64,000 bases of DNA from Lutibacter flavus (GCF_900188355.1 NZ_FZNX01000004.1:1-64000), one strand, 5' to 3'; counted from the first letter of the stretch, positions 1 through 9,433 are shown. Numbers and translations are program-made. The notes: generated by a model from the sequence alone, not told the origin.

Positions 1-2765
1 TTACAGTAAAAGATGCAAATAACTGTGAAACGACAGTTGATGTAACAATAGGACAACCAGCCGCATTAGAAAGACCAATAGCGAGTTTAGTATCTCAACC
101 AACTTGTATTAGTGTAACAGGAAGTTTTTCTATCACAAATTATGATGCAAATTATACCTATACAATTAGCCCATCAACAGGTGTAAGTGAATTAGCAGGT
201 ATAGTTACAGCACCAGTAGGAACATATACAATTACAGCAAGTAATGTTGATGGATGTGTATCAGATACTTCTCTAAGTGTTGTGATGAACCCACAACCAA
301 ATTGCCCACCAGTAGCCGATAGTAATGCCATCACCGTATCAGAAGATAGTACAGATACTTCATTAGGCTTAACAGCCCCAACGGATGAGGAGGATACAGC
401 TGCAGACTTAGGAGTTACAGTAACTGGAATACCAACATTAGGAGAGGTAACCTTAGCAGATGGAACCGCAGTAACAGCTGGAATGACGTTAACACCGGCA
501 CAATTAGTTGGATTGGTTTACGATGCACCAACGGATTACAACGGAACAGATGCTGTAGGAACATTTACTTATACGGTAACAGATAGCGGATTATTAACAG
601 ATGAAACAGGGGTTGTAACGATTGCAATCAATGCTGTAAATGAACCACCAGTAGCCGATAGTAATGCCATCACCGTATCAGAAGATAGTACAGATACTTC
701 ATTAGGCTTAACAGCCCCAACGGATGAGGAGGATACAGCTGCAGACTTAGGAGTTACAGTAACTGGAATACCAACATTAGGAGAGGTAACCTTAGCAGAT
801 GGAACCGCAGTAACAGCTGGAATGACGTTAACACCGGCACAATTAGTTGGATTGGTTTACGATGCACCAACGGATTACAACGGAACAGATGCTGTAGGAA
901 CATTTACTTATACGGTAACAGATAGCGGATTATTAACAGATGAAACAGGGGTTGTAACGATTGCAATCAAGACTGTAAATGAACCACCAGTAGCCGATGA
1001 CGATACTGCATCAACAGATGAAGACACACCAGTTATTATTAATGTATTGGATGGCGATATAGATTTAGACGGAACGATAGATTCAGAAAGTGTAACAGAG
1101 GTAACAGCACCAACAAATGGTTCAATAAGTATTGATCCTGATACAGGTTTAATTACGTACACTCCAAATGATGATTTCTTTGGAGAAGATACTTTTGTAT
1201 ACTCTGTATGTGATGATGATGGCGCTTGTGATACAGCAACTGTAGTTGTAACGGTAGTTCCAACATTAGATGTAACAAATGATGTTGCCACAACAGATGA
1301 AGATGAGTCAGTAATAATTCCAGTATTTGACAATGATAATGATATTCCAAATGAAGGAACTATTACTGTAACTGATCCAGCCAATGGAACAGTTACAGTT
1401 GATGATAATGGAACACCTACAGATCCAAGTGATGATGAAGTAACATATACACCAGATTCAAACTTTAATGGAGAAGATGCATTTGACTATACTATATGTA
1501 ATGCAGCTGGAAATTGTGATACTGCAACTGTTGTTGTAACGGTAGTTCCAACATTAGATCTAACTAATGATGTTGTTACGACGGATGAAGATGTTCCTGT
1601 AATAATTCCGATATTTGATAATGATAATGATATTCCAACGGAGAGTACATTAACAGTAACTGATCCTGCAAATGGAACAGTAATAGTTGATGATAATGGA
1701 ACGCTAGCGGATCTAAGTGATGATATCGTTACTTATACACCAAATGACGGTTTCACAGGAGAAGATACCTTTGAATATACTGTATGTGATTCAGTAGGTA
1801 AATGTCAATCGGCAACAGTAGTTATAACTATTGATACATCTATTGATACAATAGATGATGCTGCCACAACAGATGAAGATGTATCTATAATAATTCCGGT
1901 ATTTGATAATGATAATGATATTCCAACGGAAGGAACTATTACAGTAACTAATCCAGCAAACGGAACAGTAACAGTAGAAGATAATGGAACACCGACAGAT
2001 CCAAGTGATGATATAGTTACATACACACCAGCGGAAGATTTTAGTGGAGACGATACATTTGAATATACAGTTTGTGATGCAGCTGGAAACTGCGATACAG
2101 CAACTGTTAAGTTAACGGTTACAACTGCAGAATTTCCGGATGTTGTAGATGATATTATAGAAGTTGTGGAATCAATGGAATTAGATATTTTTGGTAATGA
2201 TGTTACTATTCCAATTATTGGAACAATAACTGTGACTCAGCCAGAAGATGGTACTATTACAGTAGATGATAATGATACTCCTAACAACCCAAGTGATGAT
2301 ATTTTAGTTTTCACTCCTAATGAAGGTTTTGTTGGAGAAACATCTTTTGAATATACTATATGCAATTCAGGTGGTGATTGTGATACAGCATCGGTAATTT
2401 TAGTTTATGTTGGAGTGCTGTCAGAATGTGAATTGTCATTTCCAGGGCAAAAGGATAGTAATTTTAATGGATATGGTTTCTCTCCAAACGGAGATGGTTT
2501 TAATGATTATTTTATAATAGATAATTTAGTATTTTGTTATCCAGATTTTGATATCCAAATTTTTAATAGATGGGGTAATGTTATATTTGAATATACTCAT
2601 AATGGAAATGCTGAAAGTGAACCAATTTGGTGGGATGGGAAGTCTACTGGAAGAATGACAATTAATAAAGAAGAAGTTCTTCCGGCCGGGACTTATTTTT
2701 ATATAATTAATTTAAATAGAGATAGCCATAAGCCGGTATCCGGATATATATATTTAACTAAATAA
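1..2765 (+). CDS. Giant T9SS type B adhesin, 3' part (gliding motility-associated C-terminal domain)
   Basis: The reading frame is open from base 3 to the stop, with no in-frame stop upstream of the first ATG at 282, so the gene begins outside the window. The visible protein starts in a PKD/SprB-like Ser/Thr-rich region, then has two nearly identical 113-residue repeats and four or five about 96-residue cadherin/Ig-like units (TTDED...FDNDND...NGTVTV...YTP...F.Y..C...G.CDTATV). The end carries the CHU_C/type B sorting signature (FSPNGDGFNDYF, IFNRWGN, WDGKS, PAGTYFYII). Such proteins cross the outer membrane by the type IX system and act as surface adhesins. The next gene encodes a PorP/SprF-type partner, the usual companion. 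Family call is firm; ligand and total size are unknown. Confidence 0.9.
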   Translation, partial: TVKDANNCETTVDVTIGQPAALERPIASLVSQPTCISVTGSFSITNYDANYTYTISPSTGVSELAGIVTAPVGTYTITASNVDGCVSDTSLSVVMNPQPNCPPVADSNAITVSEDSTDTSLGLTAPTDEEDTAADLGVTVTGIPTLGEVTLADGTAVTAGMTLTPAQLVGLVYDAPTDYNGTDAVGTFTYTVTDSGLLTDETGVVTIAINAVNEPPVADSNAITVSEDSTDTSLGLTAPTDEEDTAADLGVTVTGIPTLGEVTLADGTAVTAGMTLTPAQLVGLVYDAPTDYNGTDAVGTFTYTVTDSGLLTDETGVVTIAIKTVNEPPVADDDTASTDEDTPVIINVLDGDIDLDGTIDSESVTEVTAPTNGSISIDPDTGLITYTPNDDFFGEDTFVYSVCDDDGACDTATVVVTVVPTLDVTNDVATTDEDESVIIPVFDNDNDIPNEGTITVTDPANGTVTVDDNGTPTDPSDDEVTYTPDSNFNGEDAFDYTICNAAGNCDTATVVVTVVPTLDLTNDVVTTDEDVPVIIPIFDNDNDIPTESTLTVTDPANGTVIVDDNGTLADLSDDIVTYTPNDGFTGEDTFEYTVCDSVGKCQSATVVITIDTSIDTIDDAATTDEDVSIIIPVFDNDNDIPTEGTITVTNPANGTVTVEDNGTPTDPSDDIVTYTPAEDFSGDDTFEYTVCDAAGNCDTATVKLTVTTAEFPDVVDDIIEVVESMELDIFGNDVTIPIIGTITVTQPEDGTITVDDNDTPNNPSDDILVFTPNEGFVGETSFEYTICNSGGDCDTASVILVYVGVLSECELSFPGQKDSNFNGYGFSPNGDGFNDYFIIDNLVFCYPDFDIQIFNRWGNVIFEYTHNGNAESEPIWWDGKSTGRMTINKEEVLPAGTYFYIINLNRDSHKPVSGYIYLTK
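306..983 (+). repeat. Two tandem 339-bp repeats inside the adhesin
   Basis: Bases 306-644 and 645-983 are direct copies. I see a difference only near the 3' end (AATGCT versus AAGACT around 630 and 969). Each copy encodes 113 residues starting PPVADSNAITVSEDS and keeps the frame. Confidence 0.93.
1275..2430 (+). repeat. 288-bp-period cadherin/Ig-like repeats in the adhesin
   Basis: Equivalent codons of successive units lie at 1275, 1563, 1851 and 2145, a period of 288, 288 and 294 bp. Each unit has a TTDED-like start, FDNDNDIP, an NGTVTV strand, DDNGTPTDPSDD and a C...G.C pair. A more diverged unit begins near 1000. Copies are diverged at DNA level, unlike the 339-bp pair upstream. Confidence 0.85.
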
Positions 2766-2810
2766 AATTATTTGAGGTATTAATATTTATACTCTCAATA
2801 ATCAATTTTT

Positions 2811-3731
2811 ATGAAAAACAATAAAATTATAATATTCTTGATATTTGTTCTAACAATATCATCAATGTACAGCCAACAGGATGCCCAATACACCCAGTAT
2901 ATGTACAACATGAATATTCTAAATCCAGCTTATGCTGGTTCACAAGGAACGTTAAGCATAGGTTTGTTAGGAAGAACTCAATGGGTTGGGCTAACTGGTG
3001 CTCCAAAAACAATGACTGCTGCTATTCATGCTCCGGTAGGGAGAAATGTTGGTTTGGGATTTTCAGCGATTGCAGATGAAATAGGTCCGGTTAAAGAACA
3101 AAATGTATTTGTAGATTTCTCTTATACATTGGAAACTTCAGATGAAGGTAGGCTGGCTTTTGGTATAAAAGGAGGTTTAACAATGCAAAATATAGACTAT
3201 TTTAAATTGTCTATAAGTCAAGAAGAAGACCCGTTATTTTCAAATAATTTAAATGAAACATTTCCAAATTTTGGAGCTGGAGCTTTTTATTATACAGATG
3301 ATTTTTATGTTGGGCTATCTATGCCTAATATGTTAGAGACCAGGTATTTTGAAAAAAGAAATGGAATTATTTCCAACGCATCAGAAAACATGCATTATTT
3401 TTTAACCAGTGGTTATGTATTTGATATTTCCAATAATTTAAAATTGAAACCATCACTTATGTTAAAGGCAGTAAAAGGCGCCCCATTATCAGTTGATTTA
3501 TCTGCAAATGCACTTGTTTCAAATGCTTTTGAATTAGGATTGTCATGGAGGGTTGATGACTCTGTAAGTGGAATGCTAAATTTTTTAGTATCACCAGCAT
3601 TAAGAATTGGATATGCTTATGATTATACCTATACAAATGTTGGAGATTTTAACTCAGGATCTCATGAAGTTTTTTTATTGTATGATCTAGATTTATCTAG
3701 AGGAGACTTAAAATCACCAAGATTCTTTTAA
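2811..3731 (+). CDS. PorP/SprF family type IX secretion membrane protein
   Basis: This 306-residue protein has a signal peptide (about residues 1-21) and the family's N-terminal signature QDAQYTQYMYNMNILNPAYAG, followed by glycine- and aromatic-rich beta-strands ending in LSWRVDDSVSG and YDLDLSR. PorP/SprF proteins are outer-membrane barrels that accompany type B T9SS adhesins and are needed for their secretion or surface attachment, as SprF is for SprB. It starts 45 bp after the adhesin stop with no terminator between, so the two are probably co-transcribed and this copy probably serves the upstream adhesin. Several paralogs per genome are usual, so I give no gene symbol. Confidence 0.92.
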   Translation: MKNNKIIIFLIFVLTISSMYSQQDAQYTQYMYNMNILNPAYAGSQGTLSIGLLGRTQWVGLTGAPKTMTAAIHAPVGRNVGLGFSAIADEIGPVKEQNVFVDFSYTLETSDEGRLAFGIKGGLTMQNIDYFKLSISQEEDPLFSNNLNETFPNFGAGAFYYTDDFYVGLSMPNMLETRYFEKRNGIISNASENMHYFLTSGYVFDISNNLKLKPSLMLKAVKGAPLSVDLSANALVSNAFELGLSWRVDDSVSGMLNFLVSPALRIGYAYDYTYTNVGDFNSGSHEVFLLYDLDLSRGDLKSPRFF

Positions 3732-3747
3732 TTAAAACAAATCAAAA

Positions 3748-5835
3748 ATGATTAAAAATATTACCATATTATTTGTCCTTTTTTTTACCATAGTTATACA
3801 TGGTCAAGAGGAAAAATATTCTATACAAAACCTGAGTATAAATAACCATTACTCTAATTTTGGAACTACTTTTTTTGGAGAGGATAAAGTTGTATATGCT
3901 TCACCAACAAAAAAAACCTTTATAATTAGAAATGTTTGGAAAGGTAATAACCAACCATTTTTAGATTTGTATGTTGGAGATATAGCTAAAGATGGCCAGT
4001 TAATTAACGAAAAAAAATTCTCAAATAAATTAAATACACGCTATCATGAAGCAGATGTTGCTTTTACAAAAGATAAAAAAACTGTCTATTTCTCTAGAAA
4101 TAATTACTTAAATAATAAGCTAACAAAAGATTCAACAAATACTGGTTTAATTCAATTATATAGAGCTAAGATTGATTTAAAAGGAGAATGGATAAATGTA
4201 GAGGCAATGCATTTTAATAACGATGAATATCAAACTGGCCACCCTACTTTAAGTGCAGATGAAAAAACATTATATTTTATTTCAGATATGCCTGGTGGAT
4301 TTGGAAAAACAGATGTTTATAAAGCAAAAATTAATGATGATGGAAGTATTGGAAATCCTATAAATTTAGGGGCCATAATAAATACGCCGGAAAAAGAAAT
4401 GTTTGTTTCAATTAGTGGAAATAACGAGTTGTATTTTTCATCAGATGGAAGAGAAGATAGTTTAGGGGAATTAGATATATATGTTTCAAAAATTACTGAA
4501 AATAATATTACAGAACCGCAAAATTTAGGAGCTCCAATAAATAGTATAAAAGATGATTTTTCGTTTATTATAAATTACGAAACACGTAGAGGCTATTTTT
4601 CGTCAAATAGATTAGGTGGAAAAGGAGATGATGATATTTATACGTTCGTTCAAAATATACCAATTGAATTTGAATGTAATCAAATTGTAAAAGGAGATGT
4701 AACAGATAAAAACTCAGGTGAATTGTTGCCAGGGGCTTTAGTTGTTTTGTATAATGATTTAAATAATGAATTAAATAGGGCAATAGTTGGTGATGATGCA
4801 CGTTTTAATTTTGAAGTAGATTGCAATAAGTCTTATAAAATAGTTTGTAGTAAAGATAAATACTCAACAGATATTGAAGAATTCTATTCAACTGAGGAAG
4901 TAGCATTAGAGCTTCCGCTATCAATTAGTTTAGAAGAATTTGTTTTAGAAGGAGGAAAATGTATTATTAAAATAAACCCAATTTATTTTGATTTTGATAA
5001 ATCATTTATTAGACCTGATGCTGAAATAGAGTTGAATAAGGTTGTTGAAGTAATGAATAAATTTCCAGAGCTAATAATTGAAGGGGGCTCCCATACCGAC
5101 AGTAGAGGAACATATAAGTACAATGAGAGTTTGTCAACTAGAAGAGCTAAATCAACAGTAAAATATATTATTGAAAAAGGAATAAACCCTAATAGAATAA
5201 ATGCAAAAGGTTATGGTGAATCTCAACTTGTAAATGGATGTGGAGATGGTGTAAAATGTACGGATGAAGCTCATCAAATGAACAGGAGAACGGAGTTTGT
5301 TATTGTAAATTATAATGAAATTAAAGAGAAATATCCACAAATTTGCCCAAGCCCTAAACCAATTTCTGAAATAGAAAAAGTTGAAAAACAAAAAATATTA
5401 GATATTGTTGAGCACAGAAACGGTTTGTCATTTGAAAGTGAGTTTGATGCAAAAGATGATAAACTAAGAATAAAATTAAATCCAATTTATTTTGATTTAA
5501 ATTCATCTTATTTTGGTAAAAATGCTGAAGTTGAATTGAAAAGAGTTGTTGAAATAATGGTTAAATATCCTGATGCATTGGTTCAATGTGGTTCTCATAC
5601 AGATTCTCGTGCAAGTGATAAATACAATATGTGGCTGTCTGAGCGAAGAGCAAAAAGAATAGTAGATTATATCTCATCTAAAGGGATTTCTTCAAATAGA
5701 ATTATTGATGCTGGCTTTGGAGAAACTCAGTTGATTAACAAATGTGCTAACGGTATTAGATGTACTGATGTTGAGCATCAGCAAAATAGAAGAACTGAAT
5801 TTATAATTCTTAACCCGGAGGTTATTAAAAATTAA
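3748..5835 (+). CDS. OmpA-family protein with propeller, CnaB-like domain and two OmpA domains
   Basis: The 695-residue protein has a signal peptide (about 1-19) and three PD40-type propeller strands (YFISD..GG.GKTDVY near 180, YFSSDGREDSLGELDIYVS near 230, YFSSNRLGGKGDDDIY near 282). A carboxypeptidase-regulatory/CnaB-like domain covers about 310-395. Two complete OmpA C-terminal peptidoglycan-binding domains follow, about 410-525 and 577-690, each with SHTDSR, LS.RRA and NRRTEF. Most homologs have a single OmpA domain, so the second looks like an internal duplication. It starts 16 bp after the PorP-like gene and forms the third gene of the adhesin/PorP/OmpA operon. It probably anchors the surface machinery to peptidoglycan. 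Confidence 0.9.
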   Translation: MIKNITILFVLFFTIVIHGQEEKYSIQNLSINNHYSNFGTTFFGEDKVVYASPTKKTFIIRNVWKGNNQPFLDLYVGDIAKDGQLINEKKFSNKLNTRYHEADVAFTKDKKTVYFSRNNYLNNKLTKDSTNTGLIQLYRAKIDLKGEWINVEAMHFNNDEYQTGHPTLSADEKTLYFISDMPGGFGKTDVYKAKINDDGSIGNPINLGAIINTPEKEMFVSISGNNELYFSSDGREDSLGELDIYVSKITENNITEPQNLGAPINSIKDDFSFIINYETRRGYFSSNRLGGKGDDDIYTFVQNIPIEFECNQIVKGDVTDKNSGELLPGALVVLYNDLNNELNRAIVGDDARFNFEVDCNKSYKIVCSKDKYSTDIEEFYSTEEVALELPLSISLEEFVLEGGKCIIKINPIYFDFDKSFIRPDAEIELNKVVEVMNKFPELIIEGGSHTDSRGTYKYNESLSTRRAKSTVKYIIEKGINPNRINAKGYGESQLVNGCGDGVKCTDEAHQMNRRTEFVIVNYNEIKEKYPQICPSPKPISEIEKVEKQKILDIVEHRNGLSFESEFDAKDDKLRIKLNPIYFDLNSSYFGKNAEVELKRVVEIMVKYPDALVQCGSHTDSRASDKYNMWLSERRAKRIVDYISSKGISSNRIIDAGFGETQLINKCANGIRCTDVEHQQNRRTEFIILNPEVIKN

Positions 5836-5845
5836 AAAAGATATT

Positions 5846-5932
5846 AAGAGTTGTGCAAAATGGAGTTATTAATTACTTCAATTGTAGCTATTTTGTGGGG
5901 AAATACTACACCATATACTCCACACAACTCTT
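5846..5932. repeat. Compound long hairpin between OmpA genes
   Basis: AAGAGTTGTG (5846-5855) pairs with CACAACTCTT (5923-5932). After a 5-base bulge TGGAGT (5861-5866) pairs with ACTCCA (5917-5922). An inner hairpin pairs TGTAG-C-TATTT (5883-5893) with AAATACTACA (5901-5910). The 3' arm runs into a T-rich stretch, so it may serve as a terminator, but it is much longer than the other terminators here. Confidence 0.7.
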
Positions 5933-5953
5933 TATTATTTATTTTCTAAAAAG

Positions 5954-6001
5954 CGAAGAATTGAATTAGTTATTGTTTATCCAAAAGAAGTAAAAAATTA
6001 A
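5954..6001 (+). pseudogene. Fossil 3' end of a third OmpA-domain gene
   Basis: Read in the frame of 5954, these 48 bases give RRIELVIVYPKEVKN and a stop. This closely matches the ends of the flanking OmpA genes (RRTEFIILNPEVIKN and RRTEFVILNPEVIK). No matching sequence precedes it apart from the hairpin, so only the last 15 codons of an ancestral paralog survive. Short length limits certainty. Confidence 0.65.
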
Positions 6002-6123
6002 ATATATATTTTATTTATAAATTTGTTTAGTTAAAATGTCAAATTAGAGATTTGGTTTTTATTAAGATATTTAATTAAAATTAAAATTTGATAATTAATA
6101 AGTTTAAAATAATTATATAGCAA

Positions 6124-7230
6124 ATGCATTCTAAGAAAATTTTAAAAATAATGCTTAATTTTTTTTTGATTTTATTGATTTGCCCTTTTAATTTTATAAA
6201 TTTATCAGCACAAAATCATCAATTAATTAAAGTTATTGCGGTTGTTTCAGGAAATGAAACTAATAATGCTTTATTTCTAGTAGAATCTGATATTCCAACT
6301 TTACATTTTATAAGAGCACAACGAATTGATGGCCCTCAAAATGGTATTTTCACTCAAAATAGCGATAATATTAGATATACAGCTATTTCTTCAGTTTCTG
6401 GAATCCCTGGCAATCTTAGTAAAATAAGATTTACTTTTTTACAAAAGGATAAAAGAACACCGGTTGAACCGAATACTTTTAGATTTATTATTAATGACAT
6501 TGATGGGCCAAATAATGAAGCCTTGGCAACTAATTGTAATGCCAATTTAAGTTTTTTAGGTACTGCAAACCCTTCAAATCTATTAGTAATTAATTTGCCT
6601 CCAACAATCCTATCAATTGGACAAGTTGAAGAAAATGATGGGCCTACAAGTAGAGTAATGTTTGAGTTTAATAATGTTTCTGTAATTGAAATGGATAACT
6701 TTGCAAATGATGGTTACTTGAAGGATTTTGATATGAATGATGACTATCCAATTTCAAAACCAATATTTGTAAAATGTAAATCCTATACAAGTAGTATTTA
6801 TACAGAAAATGATTCTATAGTTGTTAATAAGTCAAATGAGTTTAAAAAAGAAAATGAGTTGTTAAAAATTAAAACAAACCCTATCTTTTTTGATCTTAAC
6901 AAAGCAGAAATAAGAAAAGATGCAGTTGTTGAATTAGAAAAGGTATTTGAAATAATGGAGAAATTTCCAAAATTAATTATTGAGCTTGGTTCTCATACAG
7001 ATTCTCGAGATAATGATAATTATAATTTAAAATTATCGGAAAGTAGAGCCAAAGCAACTGTTAATTGGTTTGTTAGTAAAGGTATTGGTGCTACAAGAAT
7101 TAGTGGAAAAGGCTTTGGAGAAACTCAGTTGGTAAATAAATGTGCTAACGGAGTTAAATGTAGCGAGGATCAACATCAGGTAAATAGAAGGACGGAATTT
7201 GTGATATTAAATCCAGAAGTAATTAAATAA
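6124..7230 (+). CDS. OmpA-family outer-membrane protein with unrecognised N-terminal domain
   Basis: This 368-residue protein starts with a hydrophobic signal peptide (about 1-29, ending NLSAQ). Residues 30-190 form a beta-rich domain I do not recognise (motifs IDGPQNG, INDIDGPNNEA, VEENDGPTSRVMFEF). Residues about 251-365 are an OmpA-like peptidoglycan-binding domain with GSHTDSRDN, LSESRAKATV and NRRTEF. The OmpA domain is closest to the second OmpA domain of the gene upstream (both have ETQL.NKCANG), which suggests local duplication and domain shuffling. The long AT-rich gap upstream may hold its own promoter, but I see no clear TAnnTTTG. A strong terminator follows. Confidence 0.88.
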   Translation: MHSKKILKIMLNFFLILLICPFNFINLSAQNHQLIKVIAVVSGNETNNALFLVESDIPTLHFIRAQRIDGPQNGIFTQNSDNIRYTAISSVSGIPGNLSKIRFTFLQKDKRTPVEPNTFRFIINDIDGPNNEALATNCNANLSFLGTANPSNLLVINLPPTILSIGQVEENDGPTSRVMFEFNNVSVIEMDNFANDGYLKDFDMNDDYPISKPIFVKCKSYTSSIYTENDSIVVNKSNEFKKENELLKIKTNPIFFDLNKAEIRKDAVVELEKVFEIMEKFPKLIIELGSHTDSRDNDNYNLKLSESRAKATVNWFVSKGIGATRISGKGFGETQLVNKCANGVKCSEDQHQVNRRTEFVILNPEVIK

Positions 7231-7256
7231 AAAAACCGCTGAAAAGCGGTTTTTTT
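7229..7256. terminator. Bidirectional rho-independent terminator
   Basis: AAAAACCGCT-GAAA-AGCGGTTTTTTT forms a strong GC stem with A- and T-runs on both sides. It lies between the convergent OmpA and sufD genes and can serve both. Confidence 0.92.
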
Positions 7257-7272
7257 ATAAATATATATTGGA

Positions 7273-8595
7273 TTATAAATCAAAGCCTAATTCAACTCCT
7301 AAATTTTTGGCTATTAATTTTGTAATCCTAGATTTTAACTGTGGAATTTTAATTTTTTCAACAACATCATTTCCAAATGCAAAAAGCAATAATGCTTTTG
7401 CTTCTTTTTTTGGAATTCCTCGAGATTGCATATAGAATAACGCACTTTCATCCAATTGTCCAATTGTACAACCGTGAGAACATTTAACATCATCTGCAAA
7501 AATTTCTAACTGAGGTTTTGCGTTAATTGTTGCGCCATCATCAATTAAAATATTGTTATTTTGTTGAAAAGCATTAGTTTTTTGAGCGGCCTGTTGCACT
7601 ATTACTTTACCATTAAAAACACCAGTTGACTTATCAGCGTAAATACCTTTATAAAGCTCATGGCTTTCACAGTTAGGAAATTTATGATTTACCAATGTAT
7701 GATTGTCAACATGCTGTTTATCATTTAAAATAGAGATTCCATTCAAATGAGATGTAATATGCTCACCTTCATGATAAAACTCTAAATTATTTCTTATTAT
7801 TTTTCCACCAAATGAGTACGTATGAACTGATGCCACACTTTGTTGTTTTTGAGAAACAAAAGTACTATCAATTAAAGATGAATCATCTGTATCATTTTGA
7901 ATTTTATAATAATCTACAATTGCTCTTTTATGAACAAAAATCTCAGTTACAGCATTTGTTAATGTAGTGTTTTTTGATAGATTTTGGTGACGTTCAATTA
8001 TTTGAACATGTGAATTTTCCCCTACAACCACTAAATTTCTAGGTTGAAGCATCACTTCTTTTTCACTTCCAGTTGAAAAATTAAGAATTTGTATAGGTTT
8101 CGCTAAAATTGTATTTTTTGGAATGTTTACAAAAGCTCCTTCTTTAGCGAAAGCAGTATTTAACTCACTTAAACTATTATTGTTTTTAGCAATTGTGTTA
8201 AAATAATTATCAACAACCATTTTATATTTTGGTCTTGTTAATGCTGAAGATAGCACACAAACATCACATTCATCATGAGTAGTGTCCGATAAAAATGAAC
8301 TAAAAACCCCATCAATAAATATCAATTTATAGGATTCAATATCATTTATTAAATAGTCTTCAATATTTTTAAAACCTATTGATTTTTCGGTTTCAGGAAA
8401 TAAGCTAAAATCATTTTTTAATAATGGTTTTAAGCTTGTGTATTTCCATTCCTCATCTTTTTTAGTTGGAAATCCATCCTTTTCAAAGTTTTGAATTGCC
8501 TTTGATCGAATAGAATGGGTGTTTGAATCCAAATCGATACCACCTTTGTTTTCAAAAGCTAAAAATGAAGAAACTAATTTTTCTTTTAAATCCAT
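7273..8595 (-). CDS. sufD: Fe-S cluster assembly scaffold subunit SufD
   Basis: The 440-residue product matches SufD in length, operon position and C-terminal core: beta-helix repeats and the end motif KCSHGCTIGQLDESALFYMQ, RGI.K.EA..LL..AF. The N-terminal part has the family's KDEEWKYTSL motif. SufD joins SufB and the ATPase SufC in the SufBC2D scaffold that builds Fe-S clusters in the cytoplasm. It is the last gene of the operon and ends beside the shared terminator. sufS and sufE are not seen adjacent and must lie elsewhere. Confidence 0.95.
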   Translation of the reverse strand: MDLKEKLVSSFLAFENKGGIDLDSNTHSIRSKAIQNFEKDGFPTKKDEEWKYTSLKPLLKNDFSLFPETEKSIGFKNIEDYLINDIESYKLIFIDGVFSSFLSDTTHDECDVCVLSSALTRPKYKMVVDNYFNTIAKNNNSLSELNTAFAKEGAFVNIPKNTILAKPIQILNFSTGSEKEVMLQPRNLVVVGENSHVQIIERHQNLSKNTTLTNAVTEIFVHKRAIVDYYKIQNDTDDSSLIDSTFVSQKQQSVASVHTYSFGGKIIRNNLEFYHEGEHITSHLNGISILNDKQHVDNHTLVNHKFPNCESHELYKGIYADKSTGVFNGKVIVQQAAQKTNAFQQNNNILIDDGATINAKPQLEIFADDVKCSHGCTIGQLDESALFYMQSRGIPKKEAKALLLFAFGNDVVEKIKIPQLKSRITKLIAKNLGVELGFDL

Positions 8596-8602
8596 AATGC
8601 TT

Positions 8603-9340
8603 TTATTTCAACCAGTCGTAACCTTTTTCTTCTAATTCTAATGCTAATTCTTTTCCGCCAGATTTCACTATTTTCCCATTATGTAAAACGTGAACAAAAT
8701 CAGGAACTATATAATCTAGTAATCTTTGGTAATGTGTTATTACCAAAACAGCGTTGTCTTTACTTTTAAGTTTATTTACACCATTTGCAACAACTTTTAA
8801 CGCGTCAATATCTAAACCAGAATCAGTTTCGTCTAAAATTGCCAATTTAGGCTCTAACATTGCCATTTGAAAAATTTCATTACGTTTTTTCTCACCACCA
8901 GAAAATCCTTCATTTAATGAACGCGATAAAAATTTACGATCTATTTCTAATAAATCTGCTTTTTCACGAATTAATTTCAACATTTCTTTAGCAGGAAGAT
9001 CTTCTAATCCTTTAGCTTTTCTTGTTGAATTAATAGCAGTTTTAATAAAGTTGGTAACAGTTACTCCAGGAATTTCAATAGGATATTGAAATGATAAAAA
9101 GATTCCTTTGTGCGCTCTTTCTTCGGGAGCAAAATCCTCTAAATCTTCATTGTTTAATAAAACCGAACCCTCAGTAACTTCATACTCTTCTTTTCCTGCA
9201 ATTACAGCTGAAAGTGTGCTTTTCCCAGACCCATTAGGTCCCATAATAGCATGAACTTCACCTGCTTTTATTTCGAGATTAATACCTTTTAAAATCTCTT
9301 TATCGTTGATACTTGCGTGTAAATTTTTTACTTGTAACAT
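8603..9340 (-). CDS. sufC: Fe-S assembly ATPase SufC
   Basis: The 245-residue ABC ATPase shows Walker A GPNGSGKST near residues 35-43, the SufC-type signature SGGEKKRNEI, Walker B LAILDETDSGLDIDAL and the H-loop VITHYQRLL. These features, in particular the signature followed by NEIFQMA, are specific to SufC. It energises the SufBCD scaffold. The start lies 93 bp after the sufB stop, a longer gap than elsewhere in the operon, and only 7 bp separate it from sufD. Confidence 0.97.
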   Translation of the reverse strand: MLQVKNLHASINDKEILKGINLEIKAGEVHAIMGPNGSGKSTLSAVIAGKEEYEVTEGSVLLNNEDLEDFAPEERAHKGIFLSFQYPIEIPGVTVTNFIKTAINSTRKAKGLEDLPAKEMLKLIREKADLLEIDRKFLSRSLNEGFSGGEKKRNEIFQMAMLEPKLAILDETDSGLDIDALKVVANGVNKLKSKDNAVLVITHYQRLLDYIVPDFVHVLHNGKIVKSGGKELALELEEKGYDWLK

Positions 9341-9433
9341 TATTATTTTGTTGATTTGTGTATTTGTTTAACTGTGAAATTGATTTTAAACAATTAAACC
9401 TATAAACTATTAAACAGGTTAAAATTATAAATT

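Noticed and set aside
306-983. Possible CRISPR array or tandem satellite
   Set aside because: The repeats are 339 bp, have no spacers and keep an open coding frame.
908-1384. 158-residue minus-strand open frame opposite the adhesin repeats
   Set aside because: It is the antisense shadow of Thr/Asp-rich repeats, with Ser/Val-rich low-complexity sequence and no start context.
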